Shown here piece by piece: positions 41,387 through 50,868 of a stretch of DNA of 64,000 nt (its first letter is position 1; every line of letters begins with the position of its first letter). A model generated the notes under the pieces. The model saw only the letters and a list, made by a program, of their open reading frames with translations. It ran no database searches and was not told the DNA's origin. Origin of the DNA: Flagellimonas pelagia (lineage in GTDB: Bacteria; Bacteroidota; Bacteroidia; Flavobacteriales; Flavobacteriaceae); contig NZ_QXFI01000033.1 of the NCBI RefSeq assembly GCF_003584135.1, positions 62,001 through 126,000 of the forward strand. The letters run 5' to 3'. Made by a program: the position numbers and the translations under genes.

Positions 41387-42850
41387 TTATTTATTTAAGC
41401 TCTCCAAAGCTTCTTTTACTTCTTTAAAATCATCAAAATCAACCCGAACCCCATTGGTTTCCTGATAGGTTTCGTGCCCTTTTCCAGCCACAAGAATAAT
41501 GTCGTTGGCCAAGGCCAGCTTGCAGGCAGTTTTAATGGCCTGCTTCCTGTTTTCTATGGACAATACCTTCTTGGCATTTTGGGGCTCCACCCCAGCTTCC
41601 ATTTCCTCAATGATCACTCCAGGGGACTCCGTTCTGGGGTTATCCGAAGTGAAAATGGCCTGATTGCTCATTTCGGAAGCGATATGACCCATAACCGGAC
41701 GCTTAGACTTATCACGGTCACCACCACACCCCACTACGGTGATGACGTTTTCATTTCCAGTCCTCAATGCATTGATCGTAACCAATACATTTTTTAGTGC
41801 ATCCGGCGTATGGGCATAATCAACAATAGCCGTTATCTTATCTTTTGAAATGTAATATTGGAACCTACCGTCCACATTTTCCAATTCGCTCATCAACCTT
41901 AGTATCTCCATTTTCTCCAGACCCAACAGATCCGCAGTGGCATAAATGGCCAATAGGTTGTAGGCATTGAAATCACCGATGAGTTTGGACCACAATTCAT
42001 TTTCATCCATCTTCAACAGTTGCCCGTTGAACTGCCTTTCCAAAATCTGGGCCCTGTAATCCGCATAGGTTTTTAGGGCGTAGGTATATTTTTTGGCCTT
42101 GGTGTTCTGTAACATGACCAAGCCGTTTTTATCATCAATGTTCACCAATGCAAAGGCTGTTTTGGGAAGTCCATCGAACAACTTCTTTTTGGTATCCCTG
42201 TACTCTGCAAAGGTTTTGTGGTAATCCAAATGATCGTGGGACAGGTTGGTAAAAATGGCCCCTGCAAAATGTAGTCCTTCGGACCTTTTTTGATGGATAC
42301 CGTGCGAGCTCACTTCCATAAAGCAAAACTCCACGCCCACCTCGTTCATTTTGGACAAATAGTTGTTGATGGTCAACACATCAGGTGTGGTATGGCTGGT
42401 TGGAAATTCCATTTCATCCACCATTACTTTGATTGTTGAAATCAACCCGACCTTATATCCAGCCTTTTTGAATAAGTTGTATAAAAGCGTAGTTACCGTA
42501 GTTTTTCCATTGGTACCCGTTACCCCTACCAGTTTTAAATTTTTGGAAGGATTTCCATAAAAATTAGAAACCACAATCGCCAAGGCACTGTTGCAATCCG
42601 GTACTTTTAGGTAAGTAACACCATTGACCAATATTTCAGGAAGTTCTTCACAAATAATGGCCTTGGCCCCGGAGTCCACCGCTTTTTGAATGTACTTATG
42701 CCCATCGGTCAAGGTTCCTCGAACGGCCACAAAAACATCATCCATCCCAACTGCCCTTGAGTCGAAATGGATATGGTTCACCAGCACATTGGTGTCCCCG
42801 CTTACCGCGGACAAACTTACTCCATATAAAATATCCTTCAACAACTTCAT
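41387..42850 (-). CDS. murE: UDP-MurNAc-tripeptide synthetase (meso-DAP type)
   Basis: 487 aa. Adds the third amino acid to the stem. P-loop GVTGTNGKTTVTTLLYN. The specificity motif DNPR (TSDNPRTE) marks a meso-diaminopimelate-adding enzyme rather than a lysine-adding one. Eight bp after it comes mraY; its start overlaps ftsI by 4 bp. Confidence 0.97.
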   Translation of the reverse strand: MKLLKDILYGVSLSAVSGDTNVLVNHIHFDSRAVGMDDVFVAVRGTLTDGHKYIQKAVDSGAKAIICEELPEILVNGVTYLKVPDCNSALAIVVSNFYGNPSKNLKLVGVTGTNGKTTVTTLLYNLFKKAGYKVGLISTIKVMVDEMEFPTSHTTPDVLTINNYLSKMNEVGVEFCFMEVSSHGIHQKRSEGLHFAGAIFTNLSHDHLDYHKTFAEYRDTKKKLFDGLPKTAFALVNIDDKNGLVMLQNTKAKKYTYALKTYADYRAQILERQFNGQLLKMDENELWSKLIGDFNAYNLLAIYATADLLGLEKMEILRLMSELENVDGRFQYYISKDKITAIVDYAHTPDALKNVLVTINALRTGNENVITVVGCGGDRDKSKRPVMGHIASEMSNQAIFTSDNPRTESPGVIIEEMEAGVEPQNAKKVLSIENRKQAIKTACKLALANDIILVAGKGHETYQETNGVRVDFDDFKEVKEALESLNK

Positions 42851-44856
42851 GAAAGCTCCAATACTATTTTTTTGACTCGTTTGATATCGGTTCCTTGATC
42901 TATGGATTGTTTTTTCACCTTTCCGTTCCCATGCACCTCCACTTCCAACCCCATATTTTCCAAAAGGGAGACGGCATCCATACCGCTCATACCTTTCACA
43001 TTGGGCACGGTGCTGAATTTCTTTTGGGCCTGGGCAAAATATTGTTGATAGTTTTCGTCGAGCTTAGCATCCTCGATCACATCACTTTCCACTTCATCCA
43101 CCATGGGCGAAATGGCATGTATCTTTTGGGCCATGGATTTAAAAACAGGACCGGAAACATCCGCCCCATAATACCCCACACTCTTATCGGGCTCATGGAT
43201 GACCACGATGCAAGAATACTTAGGATTATCTGCGGGGAAATAGCCAGAAAAAGTGGAGATATAGGCCAATTTATCAGGGTCCTTGGTCACATAGTTTTTT
43301 TGGCAAGTACCTGTTTTACCGGCCATGGAGAAGTTTTTGGAATACAGTTTATGGCCTGTTCCGAAATCCTTTTCCACCACACCCTTCATCAATTGTTGTA
43401 CTTTTTCAACGGTTTCATGGGAACAGATGGAAGAATTCACCACTTGTTTATCAAATCGTTTTACCACCTTGCTACCATCACGTACTTCTTTGATCAAACG
43501 GGGTTTTACAAATTCACCGTCATTGGCAATGGCATTATAAAAGGCCAAGGTTTGCATCGGGGTCAAGGAAACTTCATAACCATGCGACATCCAACCCAAG
43601 GAAATACCGGACCATCCTTTTTCCCCTGGATATCGAATCACAGGATCACCCTCCCCAATGATGGGCAGACCCAACTTTTTATGAAGGCCCATGTTCATCA
43701 ATCGGTTTACGAACTTTTCGGGCTGTTCCTTATAATTTTCGTTGATGATCTTGGCAAAAGCGGTGTTTGAAGAGACTTCGAAAGCCTTGGCTACCGAAAT
43801 TTTTCCATATCCGCCTGGCCTAGAATCCTTTACCACTCCATCATAAATGCGGTAACGACCATTTTCGGTATCAACCACGGTACTGGTATCTACCACCTTG
43901 TCCTCCAAAGCGGCCACTAAAGACATCAGCTTGAAGGTAGATCCCGGTTCATGGGATTCTCCAATGGCATAATTGAGTTTTTCGTAATATTTTCCGTCCG
44001 AGGTACGGCCCAAGTTCGAAATAGCCTTGATCTCCCCTGTTTCCGTTTCCATCACCACCACACAACCGTGATCGGCATTATACCGCTCCAATTGTGCCAA
44101 AAGTTCGTGATGGGCAATATCCTGAATATTCACATCAATGGTTGACACTACATCCAAACCATCTTGGGGCTCCACGATGTTGTCCAATCCCACAGGTTTC
44201 CATTGCCCCTTGGCAATTTTTTGTTTTAGACGCTTCCCTTCCTTGCCTCGCAAATAGGTTTCACCGAAGGCACCGTCCATACCCACCCGAGTATAGTAGC
44301 CGTTTTCATCCACCCTTTCATAGCCGATACTACGAGCGGCCATTTGTCCCAATGGATATTCACGTACCACTCGGTGCGTTTCAATAAAACCACCTTTATA
44401 CGGACCAAGATTAAACAGCGGAAATTGCTTAATCCTGACAAAGTCGAGGTAATCGATATTACGCGCCACCAATGCATAACGGTTCCCATTGGCCCTTGCC
44501 TTGCGGAACAATTGTCTGTAATAGGAAGATGGCCTGTTGAACATCATTCCCAACGAATCAGAAAGTGCGGCCACATGGTTCTGAAAATTATTTTCGGATA
44601 CCGTTTTGGCATCAAACCGGATTTCATATTTGGATACGGAAGCCGCCAACAAACTGCCATCCTCGGAATACAAATTGCCTCGATTGGGTTCAATGGTGAA
44701 CATTTTCTCCGTCTTGCTCAAGGCCAATTGCTTATATTCATCAGCTTTTACTACCTGAATATCCACCACCTTCACGATTACCGCAATGGCCAATACCACA
44801 AGACCCCCGGAAACCAGGTACAGTCTGTTCATGATATTTTTTTCAGTGATCGGCAT
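42847..44856 (-). CDS. ftsI: penicillin-binding protein FtsI (PBP3) with PASTA domain
   Basis: 669 aa. One N-terminal membrane helix (RLYLVSGGLVVLAIAVIV), a pedestal region, then the transpeptidase domain: EPGSTFKLMSL (SxxK, near 303), SSNTAFA (SxN), and MAGKTGTC (KTG, near 515). It cross-links septal peptidoglycan with FtsW. A single PASTA domain (VPNVKGMSGMDAVSLLENMG) ends the protein. The start ATG shares one base with the ftsL stop (TGATG). Confidence 0.95.
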   Translation of the reverse strand: MPITEKNIMNRLYLVSGGLVVLAIAVIVKVVDIQVVKADEYKQLALSKTEKMFTIEPNRGNLYSEDGSLLAASVSKYEIRFDAKTVSENNFQNHVAALSDSLGMMFNRPSSYYRQLFRKARANGNRYALVARNIDYLDFVRIKQFPLFNLGPYKGGFIETHRVVREYPLGQMAARSIGYERVDENGYYTRVGMDGAFGETYLRGKEGKRLKQKIAKGQWKPVGLDNIVEPQDGLDVVSTIDVNIQDIAHHELLAQLERYNADHGCVVVMETETGEIKAISNLGRTSDGKYYEKLNYAIGESHEPGSTFKLMSLVAALEDKVVDTSTVVDTENGRYRIYDGVVKDSRPGGYGKISVAKAFEVSSNTAFAKIINENYKEQPEKFVNRLMNMGLHKKLGLPIIGEGDPVIRYPGEKGWSGISLGWMSHGYEVSLTPMQTLAFYNAIANDGEFVKPRLIKEVRDGSKVVKRFDKQVVNSSICSHETVEKVQQLMKGVVEKDFGTGHKLYSKNFSMAGKTGTCQKNYVTKDPDKLAYISTFSGYFPADNPKYSCIVVIHEPDKSVGYYGADVSGPVFKSMAQKIHAISPMVDEVESDVIEDAKLDENYQQYFAQAQKKFSTVPNVKGMSGMDAVSLLENMGLEVEVHGNGKVKKQSIDQGTDIKRVKKIVLELS

Positions 44857-45173
44857 CAGTCAGTGGATTTTACTTTGATTTTTTTAGGTGGATTTTCGGA
44901 AGGGACCAATCCTTTGTCAGCAACCACTTGCCTTAAGGTTGATTCCAATTTGAGTTGTTGTACTTGGGAACGGCCTTGAAAGAATTCGCTCTTCAGCATC
45001 CTGACCTCTTCATTAAGGGCAGCGATCTCAAGGACCTTTCGGTCAGCATTATGGCTACTGGAAATCATCAAGGCTGCCAAAAACGAGGCAAACAACAAGA
45101 ACATCCAGTTCTTGGGAGCATCCCCGCTCACCAAAAACTTTCCTTTTAGTATGTCCAGTAATCCTTTTCTCAT
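44856..45173 (-). CDS. ftsL: FtsL-like division protein
   Basis: 105 aa from ATG 45173 (MRKGLLDILKGKF...). A short cytoplasmic start, one membrane helix (WMFLLFASFLAALMIS), then a heptad-rich periplasmic helix with LRQVVADKGLVP, the FtsL/FtsB pattern. An ATG eight codons further upstream (45197) lies inside a short interspersed repeat and is probably not used. Identified mainly by topology and position between rsmH and ftsI. Confidence 0.85.
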   Translation of the reverse strand: MRKGLLDILKGKFLVSGDAPKNWMFLLFASFLAALMISSSHNADRKVLEIAALNEEVRMLKSEFFQGRSQVQQLKLESTLRQVVADKGLVPSENPPKKIKVKSTD

Positions 45174-45185
45174 TTCATCTTCAAT

Positions 45186-45248
45186 TGTCATTCCCATGCC
45201 GACGGGAATCTTTTAAAAAATCACCTTTCGACTGCGCTCAAGATGACA
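45186..45248. repeat. short interspersed repeat-like element (63 bp)
   Basis: Bounded by TGTCAT (45186-45191) and ATGACA (45243-45248), inverted to each other, with an inner hairpin TTCCC / GGGAA (45191-45208) and the block CTTTCGACTGCGCTCAAGA. This block and its TGACA end are familiar from dispersed intergenic repeats of flavobacterial genomes. Here the copy sits within the dcw operon, between rsmH and ftsL. Copy number could not be tested in this window; no second copy was seen. Confidence 0.55.
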
Positions 45249-45261
45249 TTTCAACTTCTAC

Positions 45262-46170
45262 CTATATTTTTTCCGCAATCCGGAGTTTGGCACTGCGTGC
45301 CCTATTGTTCTGTGCTATTTCTTCTGCTGATGGTACGATCAGCCCCCCAACCTTTTTTAGAGGAACACTGATGTTCCCATAAAAATCCTTTTCCGGTTCG
45401 CCTTCAAACCTTCCATCACGGATGAACCGTTTTACCAACCGATCTTCCAAGGAATGGTAACTGATCATACTCAATCGGCCTCCATGATTTAGTAATTCTG
45501 GAACCTGCATCAAAAATTCCTTGAGCACCTCTATTTCTTGGTTCACTTCGATCCTAATTGCCTGATAAATCTGCGCCAAGATTTTGTTCTCCTTCATCTT
45601 GGGCAAAAACTTGCCAAGCACCATCTTCAAATCATCGGTTGTTTTGATGGATTTTTGCTCCCTTGCTACAACAATGGTCTTGGCCATGGCGTTGGCATTC
45701 CGTAATTCACCATATTGGAACAAGACCGTTGCTAGATCCTCTTGGGAATACGCATTGACCACCTCAAAGGCCGATAGGGCGTTGGTCCTGTCCATCCGCA
45801 TGTCCAAATCAGCATTGAACCGAATGGAAAAGCCACGCTCCGCCTCATCGAACTGATGCGAGGAAACCCCAAAATCCGCTAGGATTCCATCAACTTTCCG
45901 AATGCCATAGAACTTTAAATATTGCTTGAGGTAACGAAAGTTCTGGTTGATCAACTGAAATCGGTCGTCATCGATAGCGTTCTGCAACGCATCTTCATCT
46001 TGATCGAATGCGAACAACTTTCCACTTTCGCCCAATCGCTTCAAAATTTCACGGGAATGTCCTCCGCCACCAAAGGTGACATCTACGTACACCCCATCTT
46101 GTTTTATGTTCAATCCGTCCACCGACTCCTGTAACAAAACTGGATTGTGGTACGCACTATTCATCGTCAT
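45262..46170 (-). CDS. rsmH: 16S rRNA (cytosine1402-N4)-methyltransferase RsmH
   Basis: 302 aa from ATG 46170 (MTMNSAYHNPVLLQES...), or 300 aa from 46164; both overlap the mraZ stop. SAM site VYVDVTFGGGGHSREIL; then LADFGVSSHQFDEAERGFS and the RDGRFEG stretch near the end. It methylates the ribosomal P site base C1402. Longer starts inside mraZ are unlikely. Confidence 0.95.
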   Translation of the reverse strand: MTMNSAYHNPVLLQESVDGLNIKQDGVYVDVTFGGGGHSREILKRLGESGKLFAFDQDEDALQNAIDDDRFQLINQNFRYLKQYLKFYGIRKVDGILADFGVSSHQFDEAERGFSIRFNADLDMRMDRTNALSAFEVVNAYSQEDLATVLFQYGELRNANAMAKTIVVAREQKSIKTTDDLKMVLGKFLPKMKENKILAQIYQAIRIEVNQEIEVLKEFLMQVPELLNHGGRLSMISYHSLEDRLVKRFIRDGRFEGEPEKDFYGNISVPLKKVGGLIVPSAEEIAQNNRARSAKLRIAEKI

Positions 46171-46612
46171 CAAAAATCTCCTCGGCCAAATCGGCATAAT
46201 CTTTCTCCCCTTCGGCCAAGACCTGCTCGTACATATCCTTGTTCCAGATCTCTATCTTATCGAACACCGCATTCAGGACCACTTCCTTATCGATCTTCGC
46301 ATAATCCACCAAGTTTTTAGGAATCTGCAACCTGCCCGTATCCCCATCAATGGCCACCTCTTTCATGCCCGCCACAAAGTTTCTGACAAACGCATCGTAC
46401 TTGCGATTTATCTTACTTTTCTTCATGACCTTTTGCATGAGCACATCAAACTCCTGTTTGGGATACAACTCGAGACATTGCTGAAAAACGGACCGCTTGA
46501 TCACGAACCCTTCCTTGATCACGGGCAACAACTGATTCTTCAAGGAAATGGGCAGAAGCACCCTTCCTTTTGAGTCAGCTTTACAGTCATGTTGTCCGAT
46601 GATATGGGTCAC
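46157..46612 (-). CDS. mraZ: transcriptional regulator MraZ
   Basis: 151 aa. Two AbrB/MraZ-type domains: DCKADSKGRVLLPISLKNQL near the start and the second copy around EVAIDGDTGRLQIPKNLVDY. It represses its own dcw operon by binding GTGG repeats; such repeats lie just upstream (46662-46706). It is the first gene of the operon, with its stop overlapping rsmH. Confidence 0.95.
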   Translation of the reverse strand: MTHIIGQHDCKADSKGRVLLPISLKNQLLPVIKEGFVIKRSVFQQCLELYPKQEFDVLMQKVMKKSKINRKYDAFVRNFVAGMKEVAIDGDTGRLQIPKNLVDYAKIDKEVVLNAVFDKIEIWNKDMYEQVLAEGEKDYADLAEEIFDDDE

Positions 46613-46641
46613 TAGAAATCAATTGGTTACTTAATACAACT

Positions 46642-46706
46642 CAAATATATAGATTTTATTTCCACATTTCTCCACTAAACACCACTTTTGTTAATAAATT
46701 CCCCAC
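46642..46706 (-). promoter_or_regulatory. dcw operon promoter with MraZ boxes
   Basis: -7 box TATATTTG (complement at 46642-46649), 30 bp before the mraZ start codon. Upstream of it GTGG (CCAC on the plus strand) occurs at 46662, 46672 and 46682, exactly 10 bp apart, and again at 46703. E. coli MraZ also binds three such boxes with 10-bp phasing, so these are predicted MraZ sites covering the -33 region. Confidence 0.75.
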
Positions 46707-46844
46707 TTTTGAGCGCAAAACTACCTTTTAACAATGGTAAACCCAACCTCAGAATGGGTGGAGAAGTTCCCTGGAAAATTGTCGTTCATAAAAAACTTGG
46801 TGTCGTTGGGCCAAAAACCTGAAATCTTTATGATTTGAATTGCC

Positions 46845-46852
46845 TATATTTG
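46845..46852 (+). promoter_or_regulatory. -7 box before the hydrolase gene
   Basis: TATATTTG at 46845-46852, 27 bp before the start codon at 46879, matching the Bacteroidota consensus. No matching -33 box at the normal distance. Confidence 0.55.
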
Positions 46853-46878
46853 CGCCTCTTACTACCAACTAACTATAG

Positions 46879-47643
46879 ATGGAAGAGCATTTAATTGAGG
46901 ACGGCAAATACCGATATATAGAAAAGGGAGAAGGAACCCCCATGATCATATTGCACGGACTCATGGGCGGATTGAGCAACTTCCAAGGGGTATCGGAGTA
47001 TTTTCCGACCAAGGGATATAAGGTTTTGATTCCCGAACTTCCCATTTACGACATGCCTATCCTGAAGACCACCGTAAAGAATTTTGCCAAGTTTTTGGAA
47101 GACTTTATCGAGTACAAAGGATTGAAGGATGTGATTCTATTAGGCAATTCCCTAGGCGGTCATATTGGGCTTTTGCACACCAAAATGTTCCCTAAAATGG
47201 TAAAGGCCCTGGTAATTACTGGCAGCTCCGGACTTTACGAGAGCGCTATGGGCGATGGCTACCCTAAACGTGGCGACTACGAGTTCATCAAAAAGAAGGC
47301 CCAAGATGTTTTCTATGACCCAGAAGTGGCCACCAAAGAAATTGTGGACGAGGTTTTCGCTACGGTAAACGACCGTATGAAATTGGTCAAGACCCTTGCC
47401 ATTGCCAAAAGCGCTATTCGTCATAACATGTCGAAGGACCTTCCCCACATGAAAACGCCTACCTGTATTATTTGGGGAGAAAACGATACGGTTACCCCAC
47501 CCAATGTAGCCAAGGAATTTCATGAGCTTTTACCTGATTCCGATTTATATTGGATCGAGAAATGTGGGCATGCCCCCATGATGGAGCACCCAGAGGATTT
47601 TAATCGTATACTGGATGCTTGGCTGAAAAAGCGTAACTTCTAA
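46879..47643 (+). CDS. alpha/beta-fold hydrolase
   Basis: 254 aa. Oxyanion loop LHGLMGG, nucleophile elbow LLGNSLGGH (Ser91), Asp in IWGENDTVTPP, and catalytic His in EKCGHAPMMEHPEDF, so a complete triad. Cytoplasmic, with no signal peptide. Substrate unknown (esterase- or peptidase-like). It diverges from mraZ and lies 2 bp before engB, probably one transcript. Confidence 0.9.
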   Translation: MEEHLIEDGKYRYIEKGEGTPMIILHGLMGGLSNFQGVSEYFPTKGYKVLIPELPIYDMPILKTTVKNFAKFLEDFIEYKGLKDVILLGNSLGGHIGLLHTKMFPKMVKALVITGSSGLYESAMGDGYPKRGDYEFIKKKAQDVFYDPEVATKEIVDEVFATVNDRMKLVKTLAIAKSAIRHNMSKDLPHMKTPTCIIWGENDTVTPPNVAKEFHELLPDSDLYWIEKCGHAPMMEHPEDFNRILDAWLKKRNF

Positions 47644-47645
47644 CC

Positions 47646-48257
47646 ATGAAAATCACATCGGCGGAATTTGTTATGAGCAACTCCAATGTTGCCAAATGCC
47701 CCAATGAACCTCTGCCTGAATATGCCTTTATCGGCCGTTCCAATGTAGGCAAGTCATCACTCATAAATATGTTGGTGGACCGCAAAGGTTTGGCCAAAAC
47801 TTCGGGAAGACCCGGAAAAACACAGCTCATCAACCACTTTAAGATCAATAACAACTGGTTTTTGGTGGATTTACCAGGCTATGGATATGCCCGAGTTTCC
47901 AAAAAGGACAAGAATACCTTCCAAAAGTACATTACCGAGTATTTTCAAAAACGCAAGCAATTGGTATGTGGTTTTGTTTTGGTCGATATTCGCCATGACC
48001 CACAACCCATTGACCTGGAATTCATGGAATGGTTGGGGACCAACCAAATTCCCTTTGCCATCATCTTTACCAAGGCGGACAAACTGAAACCTGGGGCCGT
48101 GGAGAGGCAGGTGAACGCCTATCTTCAAAAAATGGTGGAGGGTGTTTGGGAAGAAGCTCCTCCACATTTTACCACTTCATCGGCAAACCACATGGGCGGG
48201 GAAGCACTGTTGGAATTCATCGATGGCATCAACCAGGATTTTTTCAAAAACCAATAG
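47646..48257 (+). CDS. engB: ribosome biogenesis GTPase EngB (YsxC/YihA)
   Basis: 203 aa, the standard length. GTP-binding motifs: GRSNVGKSSLINML (G1), RPGKTQ (G2), DLPGYGYARVS (G3), FTKADK (G4). Needed for late assembly of the large ribosomal subunit. Cotranscribed with the hydrolase (2-bp gap). Confidence 0.96.
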   Translation: MKITSAEFVMSNSNVAKCPNEPLPEYAFIGRSNVGKSSLINMLVDRKGLAKTSGRPGKTQLINHFKINNNWFLVDLPGYGYARVSKKDKNTFQKYITEYFQKRKQLVCGFVLVDIRHDPQPIDLEFMEWLGTNQIPFAIIFTKADKLKPGAVERQVNAYLQKMVEGVWEEAPPHFTTSSANHMGGEALLEFIDGINQDFFKNQ

Positions 48258-48332
48258 CCTTCAGGTTCCCCACTCAACAGTATTTTAAGGAAAAGTTTAA
48301 ATTCAGTACTTTTCCATTCAACTTCATTACCC

Positions 48333-49199
48333 ATGGACCCTGTCAAAACCTATCACGATATCAACAAGGCGGATGGTTCTCTCAGTTTCGGGATTTCCAA
48401 AATGGAAGACATCTACCAAAAAAGAAAGGGGCGGCCCGATGTTCCACATCGTCATGATTATTACACCATATTAGTAGTGAAGGAGGCCGAAGGTAACCAT
48501 ATTGTGGATTTTACTACACATGCCCTGAGCAACAATCAAGTATATTTTATCAGTCCAGGTCAAGTGCACCAACTCACAGAAACCAAACCTACGGTTGGAT
48601 ATTCCATCGTTTTTTCATCCCAATTTTTGGCCTTGAACCATATTCTGGTGGATTTTATTGAAGACATCAACCTTTTCAACGATTTTTCCAATACACCTCC
48701 CTTACAAGTGGGAATCAAGGAAATGGAACTTCTTACCTCCTATTCAGAGGAAATGCTACGCTTAAATACTGGGGATTCCGCCTATAAATATGAAGCGATA
48801 GGTGCTTTGCTGAAATTATTGTTGATCACCTGCCATAACTTGTGTTCCTTGAACCAACTGGATACCCAAACCATGGAAGTCGGGGCCAGTTTGGTGCGTA
48901 ACTTTAAACATTTGGTAAACCAACATTACAAAACCTGGCACCATGCTGCAGCTTATGCGGACGCCCTTCACATTACCCCGGATCATTTGAACCGCGTGGT
49001 AAAATCCTTAACTGGAAAAACTGCGAAGGAGCATATCCAAAGTCGAATTACCACAGCCGCCAAACGATTGCTCTATTTCTCTCCACTATCGCAAAAAGAA
49101 ATCGCCTTTGAACTAGGCTTTTCGGAGCCTGCCAATTTCAGTGCCTTTTTTAAATCCTGCACAGGAATTTCGCCCAGTACATTCAAACAATCCACCTAA
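48333..49199 (+). CDS. AraC-family transcriptional regulator
   Basis: 288 aa. N-terminal cupin-like sensing domain (VPHRHDYYTILVV, FISPGQVHQL). C-terminal AraC-type double helix-turn-helix about residues 195-288 (YADALHITPDHLNRVVKSLTGKTAKEHI, then QKEIAFELGFSEPANFSAFFK). It lies before the pirin gene on the same strand with a 90-bp gap and is a natural candidate to control it. Confidence 0.9.
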   Translation: MDPVKTYHDINKADGSLSFGISKMEDIYQKRKGRPDVPHRHDYYTILVVKEAEGNHIVDFTTHALSNNQVYFISPGQVHQLTETKPTVGYSIVFSSQFLALNHILVDFIEDINLFNDFSNTPPLQVGIKEMELLTSYSEEMLRLNTGDSAYKYEAIGALLKLLLITCHNLCSLNQLDTQTMEVGASLVRNFKHLVNQHYKTWHHAAAYADALHITPDHLNRVVKSLTGKTAKEHIQSRITTAAKRLLYFSPLSQKEIAFELGFSEPANFSAFFKSCTGISPSTFKQST

Positions 49200-49289
49200 T
49201 ATCGGATTTTCATAAGTCCTTCCCGTGTTTTCATATCGCCGAATCACGAGCGTAGTCCGACCTTTGTAGGGAACAAAAAAGCAAGAATC

Positions 49290-50018
49290 ATGAAAACTGT
49301 ATTACACAAAGCCAATACTAGAGGACACGCTAATCATGGTTGGTTGGACTCCCACCATACTTTCAGTTTCGCAGGATATCAAAATCCGGAGCGGATGCAT
49401 TTTGGGGTGTTGCGTGTCTTAAATGACGATCAAGTATCAGCGGCCAAAGGCTTTGGGACCCATCCGCATGATAATATGGAAATCATCTCCATTCCGTTGG
49501 AAGGAGATTTGGAACATAAAGACAGCATGGGCAACGTGGCTACCATTAAGGAAGGAGAAGTGCAGGTAATGAGTGCCGGCACAGGCATTTTCCACAGTGA
49601 GTATAACAAAAACCCGGACAAGCCAGTCAAGTTTTTACAAATTTGGGTATTCCCGAACAAAAGGAATGTAGAACCCAGATACGATCAAATATCCATTAGA
49701 GACATTGAAAAAGAAAATGCCTTTTACCAAGTTTTGTCGCCCAACCCAGACGATGAAGGCGTTTGGATCCATCAGGATGCTTGGTTCCACTTGGGTAAAT
49801 TTGAATCGGGTGCCGAAGCATCCTATCAAATTCACAAGGAAGGAAATGGCGTTTATGCCTTTATTCTAGAAGGCGAGGTGGAAATCAATGGTCAAAAATT
49901 GGAAAAACGGGATGGTTTTGGTCTTTGGGAAACCGATTCCTTCGAATTTAAATCTGTGACTGACAGTAGAGTATTATTAATGGAAGTCCCCATGAGCCTA
50001 TCCCAAATAGGCCGATAA
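49290..50018 (+). CDS. pirin-family protein
   Basis: 242 aa, bicupin. The N-terminal iron site is complete: FGTHPHDNMEI (two His) and GTGIFHSEYN (His and Glu). Bacterial pirins act as redox-sensing regulators or as quercetin dioxygenase-like enzymes; which applies here is open. Followed by a strong symmetric terminator. Confidence 0.9.
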   Translation: MKTVLHKANTRGHANHGWLDSHHTFSFAGYQNPERMHFGVLRVLNDDQVSAAKGFGTHPHDNMEIISIPLEGDLEHKDSMGNVATIKEGEVQVMSAGTGIFHSEYNKNPDKPVKFLQIWVFPNKRNVEPRYDQISIRDIEKENAFYQVLSPNPDDEGVWIHQDAWFHLGKFESGAEASYQIHKEGNGVYAFILEGEVEINGQKLEKRDGFGLWETDSFEFKSVTDSRVLLMEVPMSLSQIGR

Positions 50019-50020
50019 TA

Positions 50021-50056
50021 AATCAAAAAAAGCCCAATATTGGGCTTTTTTTGATT
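50021..50056. terminator. perfect 36-bp palindromic terminator
   Basis: Two 18-bp halves that are exact reverse complements: AATC, seven A, GCCCAAT, then its complement. It has an A-run and T-run on both strands and could terminate in either direction; here it lies 3 bp after the pirin stop. Confidence 0.9.
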
Positions 50057-50168
50057 CCAAATTCTATTTCCTAATCTTTCTACAACCTCCAAAAGGTTAA
50101 GAAATGCCCGCTTCTTTCCAAAGTTTTTGGAATAATTAGGTATTTTAGAATCACCTAATTAACCGAAA

Positions 50169-50828
50169 ATGCACAGAACTTTTTTCATGGCCCTTCTTTG
50201 TTTGGCCACTTCAACAGTTTTTGCACAGGACACCTTCTACCCTCCAAAAGTTGAAATATCGGATTATACCCTTTCCAGATTTTTGACCGAACTAACCTTG
50301 GCCGTGGGCAGACAAGACCAAACCTTTATTCTAGATCATTTAGATCCTAATATCGTGAACAGTTTTGGAGGAGACGGAGGCATTGAAGAATTTAAAGAGT
50401 ACTGGGATTTTAAAAACAATAGCACCCGATTTTGGGAAGTTGTCGAGCAACTGTTATTGATTGGCGGCCCAAAATATGAAGAAGGTTCTGACAGCTACAC
50501 CATTCCCTACACCTTTACCGATTGGCCAGAAAAATTTGATGCCTTTGAATATTATGTGGTCATGGGTACCAATGTAAACATAAGGGATAAACCCACTACC
50601 TCAGATTCAAAGGTGATTGGACAATTGAGCTATCAAATTGTAAAATACAATGCACCAGACTGGAAGGATCAACATAAAAATCCTGGCTGGATGAATGTGA
50701 CCACTACCGATGGCCAAATAACAGGCTATGTTTTTGATAAGTTCCTGGTGTCGCCCATTGATTACCGAATGGGATTCACCAAAACGACAAAGGGCTGGGT
50801 CATTTCCATGCTTGTCGCAGGGGACTAA
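50169..50828 (+). CDS. secreted SH3-domain protein
   Basis: 219 aa with a signal peptide (MHRTFFMALLCLATSTVFAQ, cut after Ala-Gln). A bacterial SH3 domain is recognisable in the last third: VNIRDKPTTSDSKVIGQLSYQIV and WMNVTTTDGQITGYVFDKFL. Likely binds cell wall or surface material. The first part is unassigned. A small membrane protein gene follows after 40 bp. Confidence 0.75.
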   Translation: MHRTFFMALLCLATSTVFAQDTFYPPKVEISDYTLSRFLTELTLAVGRQDQTFILDHLDPNIVNSFGGDGGIEEFKEYWDFKNNSTRFWEVVEQLLLIGGPKYEEGSDSYTIPYTFTDWPEKFDAFEYYVVMGTNVNIRDKPTTSDSKVIGQLSYQIVKYNAPDWKDQHKNPGWMNVTTTDGQITGYVFDKFLVSPIDYRMGFTKTTKGWVISMLVAGD

Positions 50829-50868
50829 AATCAACACCTTATATTACAAGATCTCACAAAAAATAACT

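Noticed and set aside
42895..43770. 291-codon frame antisense to ftsI
   Set aside because: Its sequence is the mirror of the conserved transpeptidase and PASTA region; rich in His/Phe/Ile as typical for antisense frames.
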